A DNA stretch of 64,000 nucleotides from Natrinema versiforme (GTDB lineage: Archaea > Halobacteriota > Halobacteria > Halobacteriales > Natrialbaceae), in the NCBI RefSeq assembly GCF_005576615.1, contig NZ_CP040330.1, positions 3,286,001-3,350,000 of the forward strand. The letters are read 5' to 3'. The notes below the pieces were generated by a model. That model was not told the DNA's origin. It searched no databases and saw only the letters and a list, made by a program, of their open reading frames with translations. Every line of letters begins with the position of its first letter. Positions within the stretch are counted from its first letter, which is position 1. The position numbers and the translations under genes are program-made. This document shows, in pieces, positions 19,552-32,856 of this stretch.

Positions 19552-20523
19552 ATGGAGTACACCACGCTCGGGTCGACGGGCATGAAAGTCAGCCGGATTT
19601 GTCTGGGCTGTATGAGCTTCGGGACCGGCCGGGAGTGGATGCTCGAGCCCGAGGAAAGCGAGGAACTCATCGAGCGCGCGATCGACCTCGGAATCAACTT
19701 CTTCGATACGGCTAACGTCTACTCGACGGGCGAGTCCGAGGAGATTCTCGGCGACGCTCTCGCGGGCTATGACCGCGACTCGCAGGTCGTCGCGACGAAG
19801 GTCTTCGGCGAGATGGACCCCGACAACCCGAACGCGAGCGGACTCTCCCGTAAAGCGATCGAACAGGAACTCGAGGCGAGTCTCGATCGGCTGGGCATGG
19901 ACACGATCGACCTCTACCAGACTCATCGCTGGGACTACAACACGCCGATCGAGGAGACGTTGCGCGCCCTCGACGACGCGGTCCGCCGCGGGCAGGTGCG
20001 GTACATCGGCACCTCCTCGATGTGGGCCCACCAGTTGGCCGAGGCCGTACACACCAGCGACGCGCTCTCCCTCGAGCGGTTCGCGACGATGCAGAACCAC
20101 TACAACGTCCTCTACCGCGAGGAGGAACGCGAGATGTTACCCCTGTGCGAGAACGAAGACATCGGCGTCATCCCGTGGTCGCCGCTGGCCCGCGGCGTCG
20201 CGACCCGCCCCCACGAGGAGATCGAGTCGACGACGCGGGGGCAAACCGACCAGTACCTCGAGCAGATGTCGTATCTCCAGGGCGGCGGCGAAGCGATCAA
20301 CGAGCGGATACAGGAACTCGCCGACGAGAAGGGCGTCTCGATGGGCCAGATTTCCCTCGCGTGGCTGCTCCACAAGGACTGGGTCGACGCCCCCATCGTC
20401 GGCACGACAAGCGTCGAACATCTCGAGGACGCTGTCGAGGCGCTCGAGATCGACCTCTCCGACTCGGAGATGGAGTACATAGAGGAGCCCTACGAGCCGC
20501 TGCCGGTAGCGGGCCACGAGTGA
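19552..20523 (+). CDS. aldo/keto reductase (YajO/AKR11-like)
   Basis: The 323-residue TIM-barrel reductase shows SRICLGCMSFG, NFFDTANVYSTGESEEILG (catalytic Asp and Tyr), VVATKVFG (Lys), DLYQTHRWD (His) and the NADPH-binding end PIVGTTSVEHLEDA. It differs from the 5349-6212 paralogue in length and in a typical insertion after IPWSPLARGV. It reduces carbonyls with NAD(P)H; substrate not known. ATG 19552 directly precedes the first strand. Confidence 0.88.
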   Translation: MEYTTLGSTGMKVSRICLGCMSFGTGREWMLEPEESEELIERAIDLGINFFDTANVYSTGESEEILGDALAGYDRDSQVVATKVFGEMDPDNPNASGLSRKAIEQELEASLDRLGMDTIDLYQTHRWDYNTPIEETLRALDDAVRRGQVRYIGTSSMWAHQLAEAVHTSDALSLERFATMQNHYNVLYREEEREMLPLCENEDIGVIPWSPLARGVATRPHEEIESTTRGQTDQYLEQMSYLQGGGEAINERIQELADEKGVSMGQISLAWLLHKDWVDAPIVGTTSVEHLEDAVEALEIDLSDSEMEYIEEPYEPLPVAGHE

Positions 20524-20545
20524 GCGCGGCCCTCGCGGAACGCGA

Positions 20546-21160
20546 TTAGAACAGTCCCTTTACGTCTTCCTCGCGGGCCCGGCGTCTGCCGACGTGGTCG
20601 GAGAGTCGCTGGAAGATGATCCCGCGGTGCTCGTCCTCGCGGACGAAATCGAACAACAGCGTGATGAACTTGCTGTCGTCCGCGCCGGCCTCGAGGTCCC
20701 GCTGGGCGTACGTGCGAGCCCGATCGACCGGCTGCTCGTCGTACCCGAACTCCTCGGCGAGGACGACCGCCGCGATCGCCGTCGGTTCGAACTCGAGATC
20801 CGCCAGCGTCGGGACGGTCCCCTCGTGTTCGAGGCGGACCGGCCCCCGGCGCTCGACGAGTTCGGGATCGGCCGCGAGCCGGGCGAGAAACGACCGCACG
20901 GGCTCGAGTCGGAGGTCGCGGTAGTCGGCGGGCAGCGCCGCGAGATACTCGCCGGCACTCTCGGCGAGTCCGACGGCCCCCTCCCAGTTGCGCTCGCGGG
21001 CGTGGAACACCGCACCGCTGTACTGGATGAGTCCGTGGAGCAGGCGCTCGTCGTCGCTGCCGGACTCGAGGTCGAGCCAGCGGTCCTCCCAAGCGTCGTG
21101 GGCGGCGTGATAGTGGCCGTCGTTGAAGATGGCGACGCCCGCCCGAAGCCGATCGCGCAT
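20546..21160 (-). CDS. DUF309-family protein
   Basis: The 204-residue protein begins MRDRLRAGVAIFNDGHYHAA and continues HDAWEDRWLDL, the DUF309 motif (FN-x-G-x-[FY]-x-x-AH-x-x-WE), followed by helical repeats (LLHGLIQYSGAVFHARERNW). The family is all-helical and of unknown function, with the conserved His, Trp and Glu likely at an active or binding site. The C-terminal half (about 125-204) is an extension beyond the core domain. ATG 21160 is chosen to begin at the domain. Confidence 0.8.
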   Translation of the reverse strand: MRDRLRAGVAIFNDGHYHAAHDAWEDRWLDLESGSDDERLLHGLIQYSGAVFHARERNWEGAVGLAESAGEYLAALPADYRDLRLEPVRSFLARLAADPELVERRGPVRLEHEGTVPTLADLEFEPTAIAAVVLAEEFGYDEQPVDRARTYAQRDLEAGADDSKFITLLFDFVREDEHRGIIFQRLSDHVGRRRAREEDVKGLF

Positions 21161-21598
21161 AGCCGTGGTTAGGGCTCGAGACTCGAGAACGTGACGAAAA
21201 CGGTGACCGCCGGATATCACGTCGGCAGCGCGACCGGAACACTCCGGGAGCGAGCGACTCCGATCGACGAGAGCCGACGGCACACTACCGCCTCCGGCAG
21301 GGCGGGCAGACAACTGCGACTGCGTCGATTCCGGGACGCTGTCCCAACCGGTTATTGACCGCCACCGGTCCGGCGGTATTCGATATGAGGGATGGCGTAC
21401 ATATTAGTATGCGACGGCTTCTCCCTTCCGAGGGCGCTTTCGACGGGCCGTAAGCGCCACTTACCGGCGCTCGATCGAGCGGGACTGTTGTCTCCGTGAC
21501 ATCGATCCGTCGTGTTGTGCACCATCCCGGATCGACGATTCGCCGGTCTGGGGCGAGTTCACTGCGCGAGTTCTTCGGAGCGGCCGATCCCGTACGAC
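21161..21598. other. intergenic region without a recognisable gene
   Basis: About 440 bp between two minus-strand genes. Short frames here lack coding character. I see no tRNA or clear hairpin. It presumably holds the promoter of the DUF309 gene at its left end. Confidence 0.5.
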
Positions 21599-22693
21599 TC
21601 AGATCTCGTCGTCCTCGAATCGGAATGTTCCGTCGCGCTGGACGACCTCACCGTCGATCTCGAGTCTGGAGTCATCGCCGACGTCGGTGATCAGATCGAC
21701 GTGGACGTCCGACTCGTTGCCCGACTCTCCGTCGGGCAGGCAGGCGTCGTAGGTCCGGCCGAGCGCCAGATGGACGGTATCGCCCATCTTCTCGTCGAAG
21801 AGGATGTTGTCCGTGTAGCGGTCGATACCGCGGTTCATGCCGATCCCGAGTTCGCCAAGTCGACGCGCGCCCGTATCCGTCTCGAGGATCTCACCGATCA
21901 CGTCCGCGCCCTGATCCGCGCCGTAGTCGACGACCTCGCCGTCCTCGAACTCGAGGCGGACGTTCCGGACGGACTCGCCCCGAAGTGTCATCGGTACGTC
22001 GAATGTCACCTCGCCCTCGGTCGCGTCGGGCGCGGTGAAGACTTCGCCGCTCGGCAGGTTGTGCGAGTCGTAGGCGACCGACGCGGCGCTGTTGACTGCC
22101 GTCCGGTCCTCGATCTGCATCGTGAGGTCGGTGTCCCTCGAGACGAGTCGCACTTCGGAGCCGGCATCGAGTAGCTCTTTCAACTGCGCCATCTCCTCGG
22201 CCAACGACTCCCAGTCCCGCAGGATGGCGTCGTAGGCGAAGTCTTGGTACTCCTCGTAGGCCATGTTGGCCTGCTGTGCGAGCGACCGCGTCGGGTGGAT
22301 CGTCGACACCCAGCGGGTCCCCAGCCGAGTTTCGCGGATCTCGCTTCGAGCGCTATTGTAGGCCCGCCGCCGGTCGCCGGGCACGTCGGCCGTCGCGCTC
22401 GTGTTCCGCCCGCCGCCGAGCGAGAGGTAGACGTCGGCGTTCTCGACCAGCGCGAGTTCGTGGGCCGGGTTCTCGTCGAAGTCGCCGTCGTGGGCCCTGA
22501 GATAGGCCCGCGTGATCTCGCCCGAGCCGTAGGTCGCGAGCAGGTTCGCGCCCCGTTCGCCGAGTTTCTCGGCGACGGCGACCGCCAGCTCGTGAGCGTC
22601 CGGCCCCACCGAGAGCACGACGTCGTCGCCCGCCTCGACGCGAGCGCTCCAGTCGACCAGCACGTCGGCGTGTTCACGTACGCATTCGTCCAT
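21599..22693 (-). CDS. M29-like aminopeptidase
   Basis: The 364-residue protein has the N-terminal layout of the thermophilic aminopeptidase (M29) family: VGPDAHELAVAVAEKLGERG, then NMAYEEYQDFAYDAIL, EVFTAPDATEGEVTFD, EFEDGEVVDYGADQGADV and LGELGIGMNRGI. The C-terminal metal-binding part reads LALGRTY and SDVHVDLITDV, close to the family pattern. Dimeric metallopeptidase releasing N-terminal residues in the cytosol; specificity broad in characterised members. Confidence 0.82.
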   Translation of the reverse strand: MDECVREHADVLVDWSARVEAGDDVVLSVGPDAHELAVAVAEKLGERGANLLATYGSGEITRAYLRAHDGDFDENPAHELALVENADVYLSLGGGRNTSATADVPGDRRRAYNSARSEIRETRLGTRWVSTIHPTRSLAQQANMAYEEYQDFAYDAILRDWESLAEEMAQLKELLDAGSEVRLVSRDTDLTMQIEDRTAVNSAASVAYDSHNLPSGEVFTAPDATEGEVTFDVPMTLRGESVRNVRLEFEDGEVVDYGADQGADVIGEILETDTGARRLGELGIGMNRGIDRYTDNILFDEKMGDTVHLALGRTYDACLPDGESGNESDVHVDLITDVGDDSRLEIDGEVVQRDGTFRFEDDEI

Positions 22694-22746
22694 ACCCGAC
22701 CCCTCTCGAGCGGGCTACTAAACGCTCTCCGTTCGGAGCGCAGAAA

Positions 22747-23472
22747 TCAGGCGGCGTGGGTGTCGTCTGCGGCGAGCCCCTCGCGCGAGCGCACGAACGA
22801 GACGATCGCGTAGACGACCGGTGTGTCCAAGAGGGCGATCGCGAGTTTCAGCACGTACTGGCCAACCATCAGTGAGAGAATAATATGCGTCGGGAGCACG
22901 GCACCGACGCCGAGGACGGCGGGCGCGATGGCGAACGCGACCGAGACGAAGATGACGGTGTCGATCGCCTGACTACTCGCCGTCGACGCGATATTCCGGA
23001 GCCAGAGCTTCTCGGAACCGGTGTACGATCGAATGCGGTGGAAGACGAGCACGTCCCAGTTCTGGCTGACGATGTACGCCAATAGGCTCCCGAGGACGAC
23101 GTTCGTCGATGCGCCGAGGGCCGTCTCGAACGCCGCGGGATCGACGCTGTTCGGTGCGGCCGGCGCGGCGATCGTCGACCAGACCAACGCGAGGACGACG
23201 AAGTTTAGAACGAACCCGACGTTGACGACGATCTGGGCCGCACGCCGGCCGTACAGCTCCGTATAGCAGTCACTCGCGAGGAACGTCAGTGCGTACGCGA
23301 GCGCCGCGCCCGGTAAGGCGAGTTCCGCGCCCGTAATCGGAAGCGCGAACGGCAGTTCAAAGGCGAGTACCTTCGACGCGGTCAACTGTGCGGTCACGAG
23401 CGCCGTCACGAAGACGCCGATCAGCGCGACCTGCGCGATCGTCGGCACATTGGCGCTCTGTGTCTGACTCAT
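22747..23472 (-). CDS. queuosine-precursor-type transporter (YhhQ/VUT family)
   Basis: The 241-residue membrane protein has six predicted spans and the family marks TFLASDCYTELYGRRAA (between spans 2 and 3) and QNWDVLVFHRIR ... LWLRNIASTASSQAIDT. The bacterial homologue imports the 7-deazaguanine preQ0/preQ1. In an archaeon the same substrate could feed archaeosine synthesis, which is inferred. ATG 23472 precedes a short soluble N-terminus. Confidence 0.83.
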   Translation of the reverse strand: MSQTQSANVPTIAQVALIGVFVTALVTAQLTASKVLAFELPFALPITGAELALPGAALAYALTFLASDCYTELYGRRAAQIVVNVGFVLNFVVLALVWSTIAAPAAPNSVDPAAFETALGASTNVVLGSLLAYIVSQNWDVLVFHRIRSYTGSEKLWLRNIASTASSQAIDTVIFVSVAFAIAPAVLGVGAVLPTHIILSLMVGQYVLKLAIALLDTPVVYAIVSFVRSREGLAADDTHAA

Positions 23473-23906
23473 ACAGCCGCGTATCAATCGGATCCACGTA
23501 AACGGTACTATTCAGCGATTACCGAGCGATGTCTGTGTTCCGGCTCGAGTATGCTCGATCGAAAAGCCTGTCAGAGGCAACCATACCCTACGAAAAGCGA
23601 TCGCGATCGCTTCTGGACGAACAGTCGATTAGATCCACACTGCGAGAACAGGATACGGACCCGCTCACGTCGACTCTCGAGGAGAGCGACCGGCCCACAA
23701 ACGGCGCCGAAACGACTGCAGCCCCGTCTCGAGCGGTCTACAGACCGATCTATCGGGACTACCTCTCGGAGAAAATGCAAGACCGGTTTCGCGGTTTCTC
23801 CGCCATTCGACCGTCTATCGTTGGGTTCGAAACGAAATTGTGTTTGTTTCGACAAACGATGCGTAACACAACTGTTATACGTATCCCGGGCCTCGATTGA
23901 ATTGCA
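23473..23906. other. intergenic region with promoter of the cold-shock gene
   Basis: No convincing gene. A TATA-like stretch (TTATACGTAT, about 23875-23884) lies about 28 nt before the cold-shock ATG, consistent with a leaderless transcript. Confidence 0.5.
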
Positions 23907-24101
23907 ATGGCGAAAGGAAACGTTGATTTCTTCAACGACACAGGCGGCTACGGTTTCATTGAGACGGACGACGCAGACGATGACGTTTTCTTCCACATGG
24001 AAGACGTTGGCGGTCCGGACCTCGAAGAAGGCACAGAGATCGAATTCGATATCGAACAGGCCCCCAAGGGCCCCCGCGCCACCAACGTCACCCGCCTGTA
24101 A
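23907..24101 (+). CDS. cspA: cold-shock domain protein
   Basis: The 64-residue protein is a single cold-shock domain. The two RNA-binding motifs are present as GGYGFIET (RNP1-like) and DVFFHMED (RNP2-like). Small OB-fold RNA chaperones of this kind melt RNA structure. The protein is strongly acidic, as expected in a halophile. Confidence 0.93.
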   Translation: MAKGNVDFFNDTGGYGFIETDDADDDVFFHMEDVGGPDLEEGTEIEFDIEQAPKGPRATNVTRL

Positions 24102-24489
24102 CACGGCTTTTCACGTTCGGTAACGGGTTTCACACTTCGAATATCATTCTTCAGCACACTACACGACACCCAGCGGAAGCTATCTCGCATCGATCGCACG
24201 GAATCGAGATCGGGTTCCCGTAGTGACGACACCGACTGTCGAATCCCGTACTCGAGTACAGATCCGACAGGAAAGCGTATCTATGCCATCAGTCATACGT
24301 CACTTTCGTCGCCGGCGGTGTGGGATGGGAGAAAAGCGGGACGAACCGCCGAATGTAGGCCGTGGTTACCAGACGAAACGACAGACAGTACCACGAATGA
24401 CTCAGTTAGCTTCGCTGAACGTACTGGAAACAGTTGATACGAAATCGATAACAAATAGTCGGCTTCCCATCCGTCCACCTGAGTACAAA

Positions 24490-24765
24490 ATGGACGATCT
24501 GACAGGGTTTCAACGCGACCTTCTGTACGTGATCGCAGGAGCCGATCAACCGTCGGGCCAGGACGTAAAAGACGAAGTCGAGACATATTACAATAGTGAG
24601 ATCAATCATGGGCGATTGTATCCCAATCTCGACACGCTCGTCAACAAGGACCTCGTCGAGAAAGGGCAGCTCGACCGGCGAACCAATTACTACGAGATCA
24701 GCGACCGCGGCCAGCAGACCATCGAAGAGCGCCGCGAGTGGGAACAACAGTACATCGAGGACTAG
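24490..24765 (+). CDS. PadR-like winged-helix regulator
   Basis: The 91-residue protein reads LTGFQRDLLYVIAGADQPSG, then EINHGRLYPNLDTLVNKDLV and LDRRTNYYEISDRG, a PadR-type winged helix with short C-terminal helix. A close paralogue (roughly three quarters identical by eye) lies inside the integrated element at 40080-40355. ATG 24490 matches the paralogue's start. The sequence upstream (24102-24489) shows no other gene. Confidence 0.85.
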   Translation: MDDLTGFQRDLLYVIAGADQPSGQDVKDEVETYYNSEINHGRLYPNLDTLVNKDLVEKGQLDRRTNYYEISDRGQQTIEERREWEQQYIED

Positions 24766-25411
24766 CGAACCGGACTGTCCTGCGATATCCACTCTCACTA
24801 TCGCGTAGCATCAGTTCTAGGGACGGATACAAGAATGCTGGCCCCACGAGACTCGCTGTAATCGACCGCACGCTACCGATTCCGCCGATGGAACGGGCCA
24901 GCAGTAGCGGCTGTGCTGTACCCCGGAAAGCAGTCTCGCCTCTGCCGAATCTCTGGCGTGACGACGAACTCTCTCGGACGCCCCCCTCCCCATCCCGGCC
25001 AATCTGTAGCCTCGGCCCCACTCGTCGAAACGAACCGTTCGAGTCACGACCACTCGAGCGAGTAGCCCCTCCGTCGTGGTCTCTTCCCGGCGGTTTCGGG
25101 TCTCGACACACAGCAATCCCGGTTCGATGGCACCGAAGATGAGACCCCGCATCTCAATTATGTGCTGGCACTCCCGTTCTGTTCGTGACTGTCACTCGAG
25201 TCGGACGGTCCCTCTCCAAAACCCAGAACTACTTACGTCGGGAGAGTCGTTGTTCTACTAACCGAAATAGGCGCTGTCCTTGGCGCAGTCGGGACGGAAC
25301 GTTCGACGCCAGGGACGTGACCGAGAACTCGCTCACGTGCAGGACGTTTCTGCTCCCGTGGCCATTCCGGCCAGGAGACTGTCCGAAGGACAGCTATGAT
25401 CGGACCTACAA
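24766..25411. other. intergenic region without a recognisable gene
   Basis: About 645 bp upstream of the RNase J gene. Open frames here are Arg- and Pro-rich and not coding-like. No tRNA-like fold was found. It may hold an uncharacterised leader or degraded sequence. Confidence 0.45.
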
Positions 25412-26758
25412 ATGGAAATAGAAATTGCGACAATTGGCGGTTACGAGGAAGTCGGCCGACAGATGACGGCTGTCCGCGCCGGTGACGACATCGTGATCTT
25501 CGACATGGGTCTGAACCTGTCGAAGGTACTCATTCACGACAATATCCGAACCGAAGGGATGCACAGTCTCGATCTGATCGACATGGGTGCCATCCCCGAC
25601 GACCGGATCATGAGCGACCTCGAGGGAGACGTCAAAGCGATCGTCCCCACCCACGGCCACCTCGACCACATCGGTGCGATCAGCAAACTCGCACACCGAT
25701 ACGACGCACCCATCGTCGCGACGCCGTTCACGCTCGAGCTGGTCAAAGGCGAACTCGAGGAGGAAGGGAAGTTCAACACCGACAACGACCTCGTCGAAAT
25801 GGAGGCCGGCGAAACCATGTCGATCGGCGACAGCGGCGTCGTCGATCTCGAATTCGTCAACGTCACCCACTCGATCGTCCAGGCGATCAACCCGGTCCTC
25901 CACACGCCCGAAGGCGCAGTCGTCTACGGACTGGACAAGCGGATGGACCACACGCCCGTCATCGGCGATCCGATCGATATGGAACGATTCCGCGAGATCG
26001 GTCGCGAGGGCGAGGGTGTCCTCTGTTACATCGAGGACTGTACCAACGCGAACAAGAAGGGCCGCACACCTTCCGAGAACGTCGCCCGGGAACATCTCCG
26101 CGACGTCCTCTACAGCATGGAAGACTACGACGGCGGCATCGTCGCGACCACCTTCTCGAGCCACATCGCCCGCGTGAAATCGCTAATCGAATTCGCTCGA
26201 GACATCGATCGGACGCCGATCCTCCTCGGTCGCTCGATGGAGACCTACTCCGGAACCGCGAAACAGATCGGGATCGACTTCCCGTCCGATGTCGAGATGG
26301 TCGGCTACCGCCAGTCCATCGAGCAGACGTTCGAGCGCATTATGAACGAAGGGAAGGAGAACTTCCTCCCCGTCGTCACCGGCCATCAGGGCGAACCGCG
26401 CGCGACGCTCACTCGAATGGGCCGCGGCGAGACTCCATACGAACTGGAAGACGGTGACAAGGTCGTCTTCTCCGCCCGCGTCATTCCGGAGCCGACCAAC
26501 GAAGGCCAGCGCTACCAAGCCGAAAAGCTCCTCCGCATGCAAGGCGCGCGTATCTACGACGATATCCACGTCTCCGGTCACCTCTGTCAGGAAGGTCACT
26601 ACGAGATGCTCGATGCGCTGCAACCTGAGCACATCGTTCCTGCCCACCAGAACATGAGCGGGTTCTCGGGCTACGTCGATCTGGCCTCCAACCAGGGCTA
26701 CAAACTCGGGCGCGACCTCCACGTCACCTCGAACGGGAACATCATCGAGCTCGTCTAA
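25412..26758 (+). CDS. rnj: ribonuclease J (beta-CASP metallo-beta-lactamase)
   Basis: The 448-residue protein has the metallo-beta-lactamase metal motif [10 protein letters not shown], the Asp in MDHTPVIGD and His/Asp positions of the beta-CASP domain (VTGHQGEP, then [14 protein letters not shown]-like region [17 protein letters not shown] and PAHQNMSG). It matches archaeal aRNase J, a 5'-3' exoribonuclease in RNA turnover and rRNA maturation. Gene ends 82 bp before the rrn terminator and is convergent with the rrn operon. Confidence 0.92.
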   Translation: MEIEIATIGGYEEVGRQMTAVRAGDDIVIFDMGLNLSKVLIHDNIRTEGMHSLDLIDMGAIPDDRIMSDLEGDVKAIVPTHGHLDHIGAISKLAHRYDAPIVATPFTLELVKGELEEEGKFNTDNDLVEMEAGETMSIGDSGVVDLEFVNVTHSIVQAINPVLHTPEGAVVYGLDKRMDHTPVIGDPIDMERFREIGREGEGVLCYIEDCTNANKKGRTPSENVAREHLRDVLYSMEDYDGGIVATTFSSHIARVKSLIEFARDIDRTPILLGRSMETYSGTAKQIGIDFPSDVEMVGYRQSIEQTFERIMNEGKENFLPVVTGHQGEPRATLTRMGRGETPYELEDGDKVVFSARVIPEPTNEGQRYQAEKLLRMQGARIYDDIHVSGHLCQEGHYEMLDALQPEHIVPAHQNMSGFSGYVDLASNQGYKLGRDLHVTSNGNIIELV

Positions 26759-26840
26759 GTCAAGCAACTGCGGCGCTTTCGCTTTTCCACTCTCTTTCAG
26801 ACTCGAGTAATGGTAGCACTGTACAGCAACAAATGCGAAA

Positions 26841-26868
26841 AACCCGCACAGTTGCTACTGTGCGGGTT
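26841..26868 (-). terminator. rrn operon terminator
   Basis: A perfect 11-bp stem (26841-26851/26858-26868, arm AACCCGCACAG) with 6-nt loop is followed on the minus strand by a run of T. It lies 12 bp after the second 5S gene. Confidence 0.8.
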
Positions 26869-26880
26869 GAAAGTATGAAT

Positions 26881-27002
26881 GAAAGCGGCGAATCGGATTT
26901 CCCAGAGGGTCGCCCACTCCAGTACTGACCGAAACGTAGGCGAGCTTATCTTCCGTGTTCGGGATGGGTACGGGAGGAACCTCGCCACTGTGGCCGCTGT
27001 AA
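26881..27002 (-). rRNA. rrf: 5S ribosomal RNA, distal copy
   Basis: The core CCCGTACCCATCCCGAACAC and the terminal helix sequences match haloarchaeal 5S rRNA, at the usual 122 nt. It is a second copy, differing from the proximal one at a scatter of positions, including compensating changes in stems. Transcribed last in the rrn operon. Confidence 0.9.
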
Positions 27003-27030
27003 TGCCGACCGGCGGAATCGAACCGCCGTC
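27003..27030 (-). promoter_or_regulatory. tRNA T-arm-like processing element before the distal 5S
   Basis: GGCGG-AATCGAA-CCGCC (27011-27027) forms a 5-bp stem with 7-nt T-loop-like loop just upstream of the 5S 5' end. In Haloferax the 5S 5' end is matured by tRNase Z at such a tRNA-like element. The proximal copy has a different stem with the same loop pattern. Confidence 0.65.
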
Positions 27031-27075
27031 AGACCACTATCGGGGTCGAGTTCGACCGAATTGGTCGATATGAAT

Positions 27076-27197
27076 GGTGGCGGCGAAACGGGGTTCCCAG
27101 AGGGTCGCCCACTCCAGTACTAACCGTAACGCAGGCGAGCTTATCTTCCGTGTTCGGGATGGGTACGGGAGGCACCTCGCCGCTATGGCCGCCGTAA
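27076..27197 (-). rRNA. rrf: 5S ribosomal RNA, proximal copy
   Basis: Sequence ends GGCGGCCATAGCGG-type and contains the conserved CCCGTACCCATCCCGAACAC. Length 122 nt. It directly follows the 23S gene. Confidence 0.93.
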
Positions 27198-27225
27198 TGC
27201 CGACCGACGGACTCGAACCGTCGCC
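27198..27225 (-). promoter_or_regulatory. tRNA T-arm-like processing element before the proximal 5S
   Basis: GACGG-ACTCGAA-CCGTC (27206-27222) folds as a 5-bp stem and 7-nt loop just before the 5S 5' end, as expected for tRNase Z maturation of haloarchaeal 5S. Confidence 0.65.
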
Positions 27226-27250
27226 AAACCGTAATCGGTGGCGTGTCTAC

Positions 27251-27302
27251 GACCGTAGTATACGTGTAGTCCAGTTTGCGTCCGGACCCGTTCGCGCGTC
27301 AC
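27251..27302 (-). other. 23S processing stem, 3' strand
   Basis: About 50 nt are complementary, with few mismatches, to 30280-30331 on the other side of the 23S gene (shared TACGTGTAGTCCAG and GGACCCGTTC blocks). This is the long helix that carries the bulge-helix-bulge cut sites in archaeal pre-rRNA. Confidence 0.75.
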
Positions 27303-27320
27303 GGATCCAATGCGATGTAG

Positions 27321-30243
<2,923 letters not shown>

Positions 30244-30279
30244 GTTCATCGGATCGGCGTTGCGACAAAGTCGCAACAT

Positions 30280-30331
30280 CGTGACCCGGGAACGGGTCCA
30301 GTGGACGCCTGGACTACACGTACACACGGTC
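30280..30331 (-). other. 23S processing stem, 5' strand
   Basis: Pairs with 27251-27302 (see there). It lies in the spacer between tRNA-Ala and 23S. Confidence 0.75.
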
Positions 30332-30471
30332 TCATCTGCACGCTCGTAGACAGCGAGCCTGCATTAACCCTTCCCACTCGCACTTGCGCGGAGTGGTGCA
30401 TCAGTTTTCGTCGGATTAGATCGAAGTCGTCTGCCCCACTTAAGGGGCACGATTCGATCCGCACCGAGCCA

Positions 30472-30543
30472 TGGACCCACAGGGATTCGAACCCTGGGCA
30501 TCCTCCTTGCAAAGGAGGCACTCTACCACTGAGCTATGGGCCC
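30472..30543 (-). tRNA. tRNA-Ala (TGC), rrn spacer tRNA
   Basis: Minus-strand acceptor GGGCCCA/TGGGTCC (one G-U pair). The anticodon loop TTTGCAA gives TGC. The T-arm contains GGTTCGAATCC. It sits between 16S and 23S, the usual position of tRNA-Ala in haloarchaeal rrn operons. Confidence 0.95.
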
Positions 30544-30578
30544 ACGTCCATCCCGAGGGATGGACAAGCGCGTATCAT

Positions 30579-30595
30579 GTTAGCCTCGGTAGTTC
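30579..30595 (-). other. 16S processing stem, 3' strand
   Basis: Seventeen bases pair with 32286-32302 with one mismatch. A second block (about 30632-30646) pairs with about 32240-32254. Together they form the leader-trailer helix of pre-16S rRNA. Confidence 0.7.
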
Positions 30596-30698
30596 AAAGG
30601 TGCCCGATCGGCCAACCGATGGTCGATCGAACGTGCACCGCGTGGCGCAACGCGCCACGAGTTAGGGTGGGCCGGGGCGACGCCCCGGTCCCGGTCTG

Positions 30699-32172
<1,474 letters not shown>

Positions 32173-32285
32173 GCTATATGATCTCCCCAGTTGGGGAGGG
32201 TCTATTGGCGGTGAATGTTAATACACACTCACACATAATGGTCCACGTTCGATGACTCCGACTCGACGACCGAGCGGGCGTCACC

Positions 32286-32302
32286 GAACTACCAAGGCTA
32301 AC
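32286..32302 (-). other. 16S processing stem, 5' strand
   Basis: Pairs with 30579-30595. It lies in the rrn leader (32173-32470). Confidence 0.7.
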
Positions 32303-32464
32303 ATCAGATCCCATCTGTACGGCGGACCGCAGGGGTGGAATCCTCATCTCGTGCGGATGTATTTCTAAGTCGTCAGGGGTACATAACCCCTTCGGACTCG
32401 AGCCATCCGCGGAGGTAGCGTGCATCGGGCACGCCGCCTCCTTCTTCGTATTAATTCACAATCG

Positions 32465-32585
32465 CTGGTTACTACTTAAGGCCTACGAACCGAGACTTCA
32501 CAGAGAGGGAGTACCACACATGATTATAGGACAGTATCTCAATTATACTCACTAACATGATAGAATTTTATAGTACGCGCCACTC
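32465..32585 (-). promoter_or_regulatory. rrn operon promoter region
   Basis: On the minus strand a TATA-type box TTAAGTA (32473-32479) lies about 300 bp before the 16S 5' end. Two further AT-rich boxes (TATAATTG at about 32540-32547 and CTATAAAAT at about 32573-32581) suggest multiple promoters, as in other haloarchaeal rrn operons. Exact start sites cannot be read from sequence. Confidence 0.5.
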
Positions 32586-32611
32586 AGATATCTGGCCTGA
32601 ATTCTGATGAA

Positions 32612-32660
32612 TTCGAACCTCGCTGACGGCATGCTTCGCTTGTCGGCGTCTGGTTCGAAC
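32612..32660. repeat. orphan T-loop-bounded palindromic module
   Basis: Bounded by TTCGAACC and GGTTCGAA, with internal matches to the module beside tRNA-Phe (GAACCTCGC ... GTCTGGTTC). No tRNA gene is adjacent here. Confidence 0.6.
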
Positions 32661-32705
32661 TGGGAAGAACGATTCCGTACCGCTCGGGTCGGCTCGCAGT
32701 ACTCC

Positions 32706-32717
32706 ATGGGCCCTGAC
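32706..32717. repeat. 12-nt direct repeat, possible left att remnant of the island
   Basis: ATGGGCCCTGAC recurs exactly at 38607-38618, where it is the acceptor end of a tRNA 3' fragment. The two copies bracket the mixed-GC island of 5.9 kb. Confidence 0.45.
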
Positions 32718-32856
32718 AGGACTAGACTCTGTAACTGCTGCTACGTTCGTGGTTTCGTGAATCATCGTTATAGGTCTGGAAGGTAGTCGCGGCGCTGTTC
32801 GGCCTTCTCGCGGGCGTTTCTCCGATATATAATGGCGTGCGACGCGCGTGGTCCGC

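Noticed and set aside
26990-27240. tRNA-Cys expected after 5S in some haloarchaeal rrn operons
   Set aside because: Only T-arm-like hairpins are present; no acceptor or anticodon arm can be folded.
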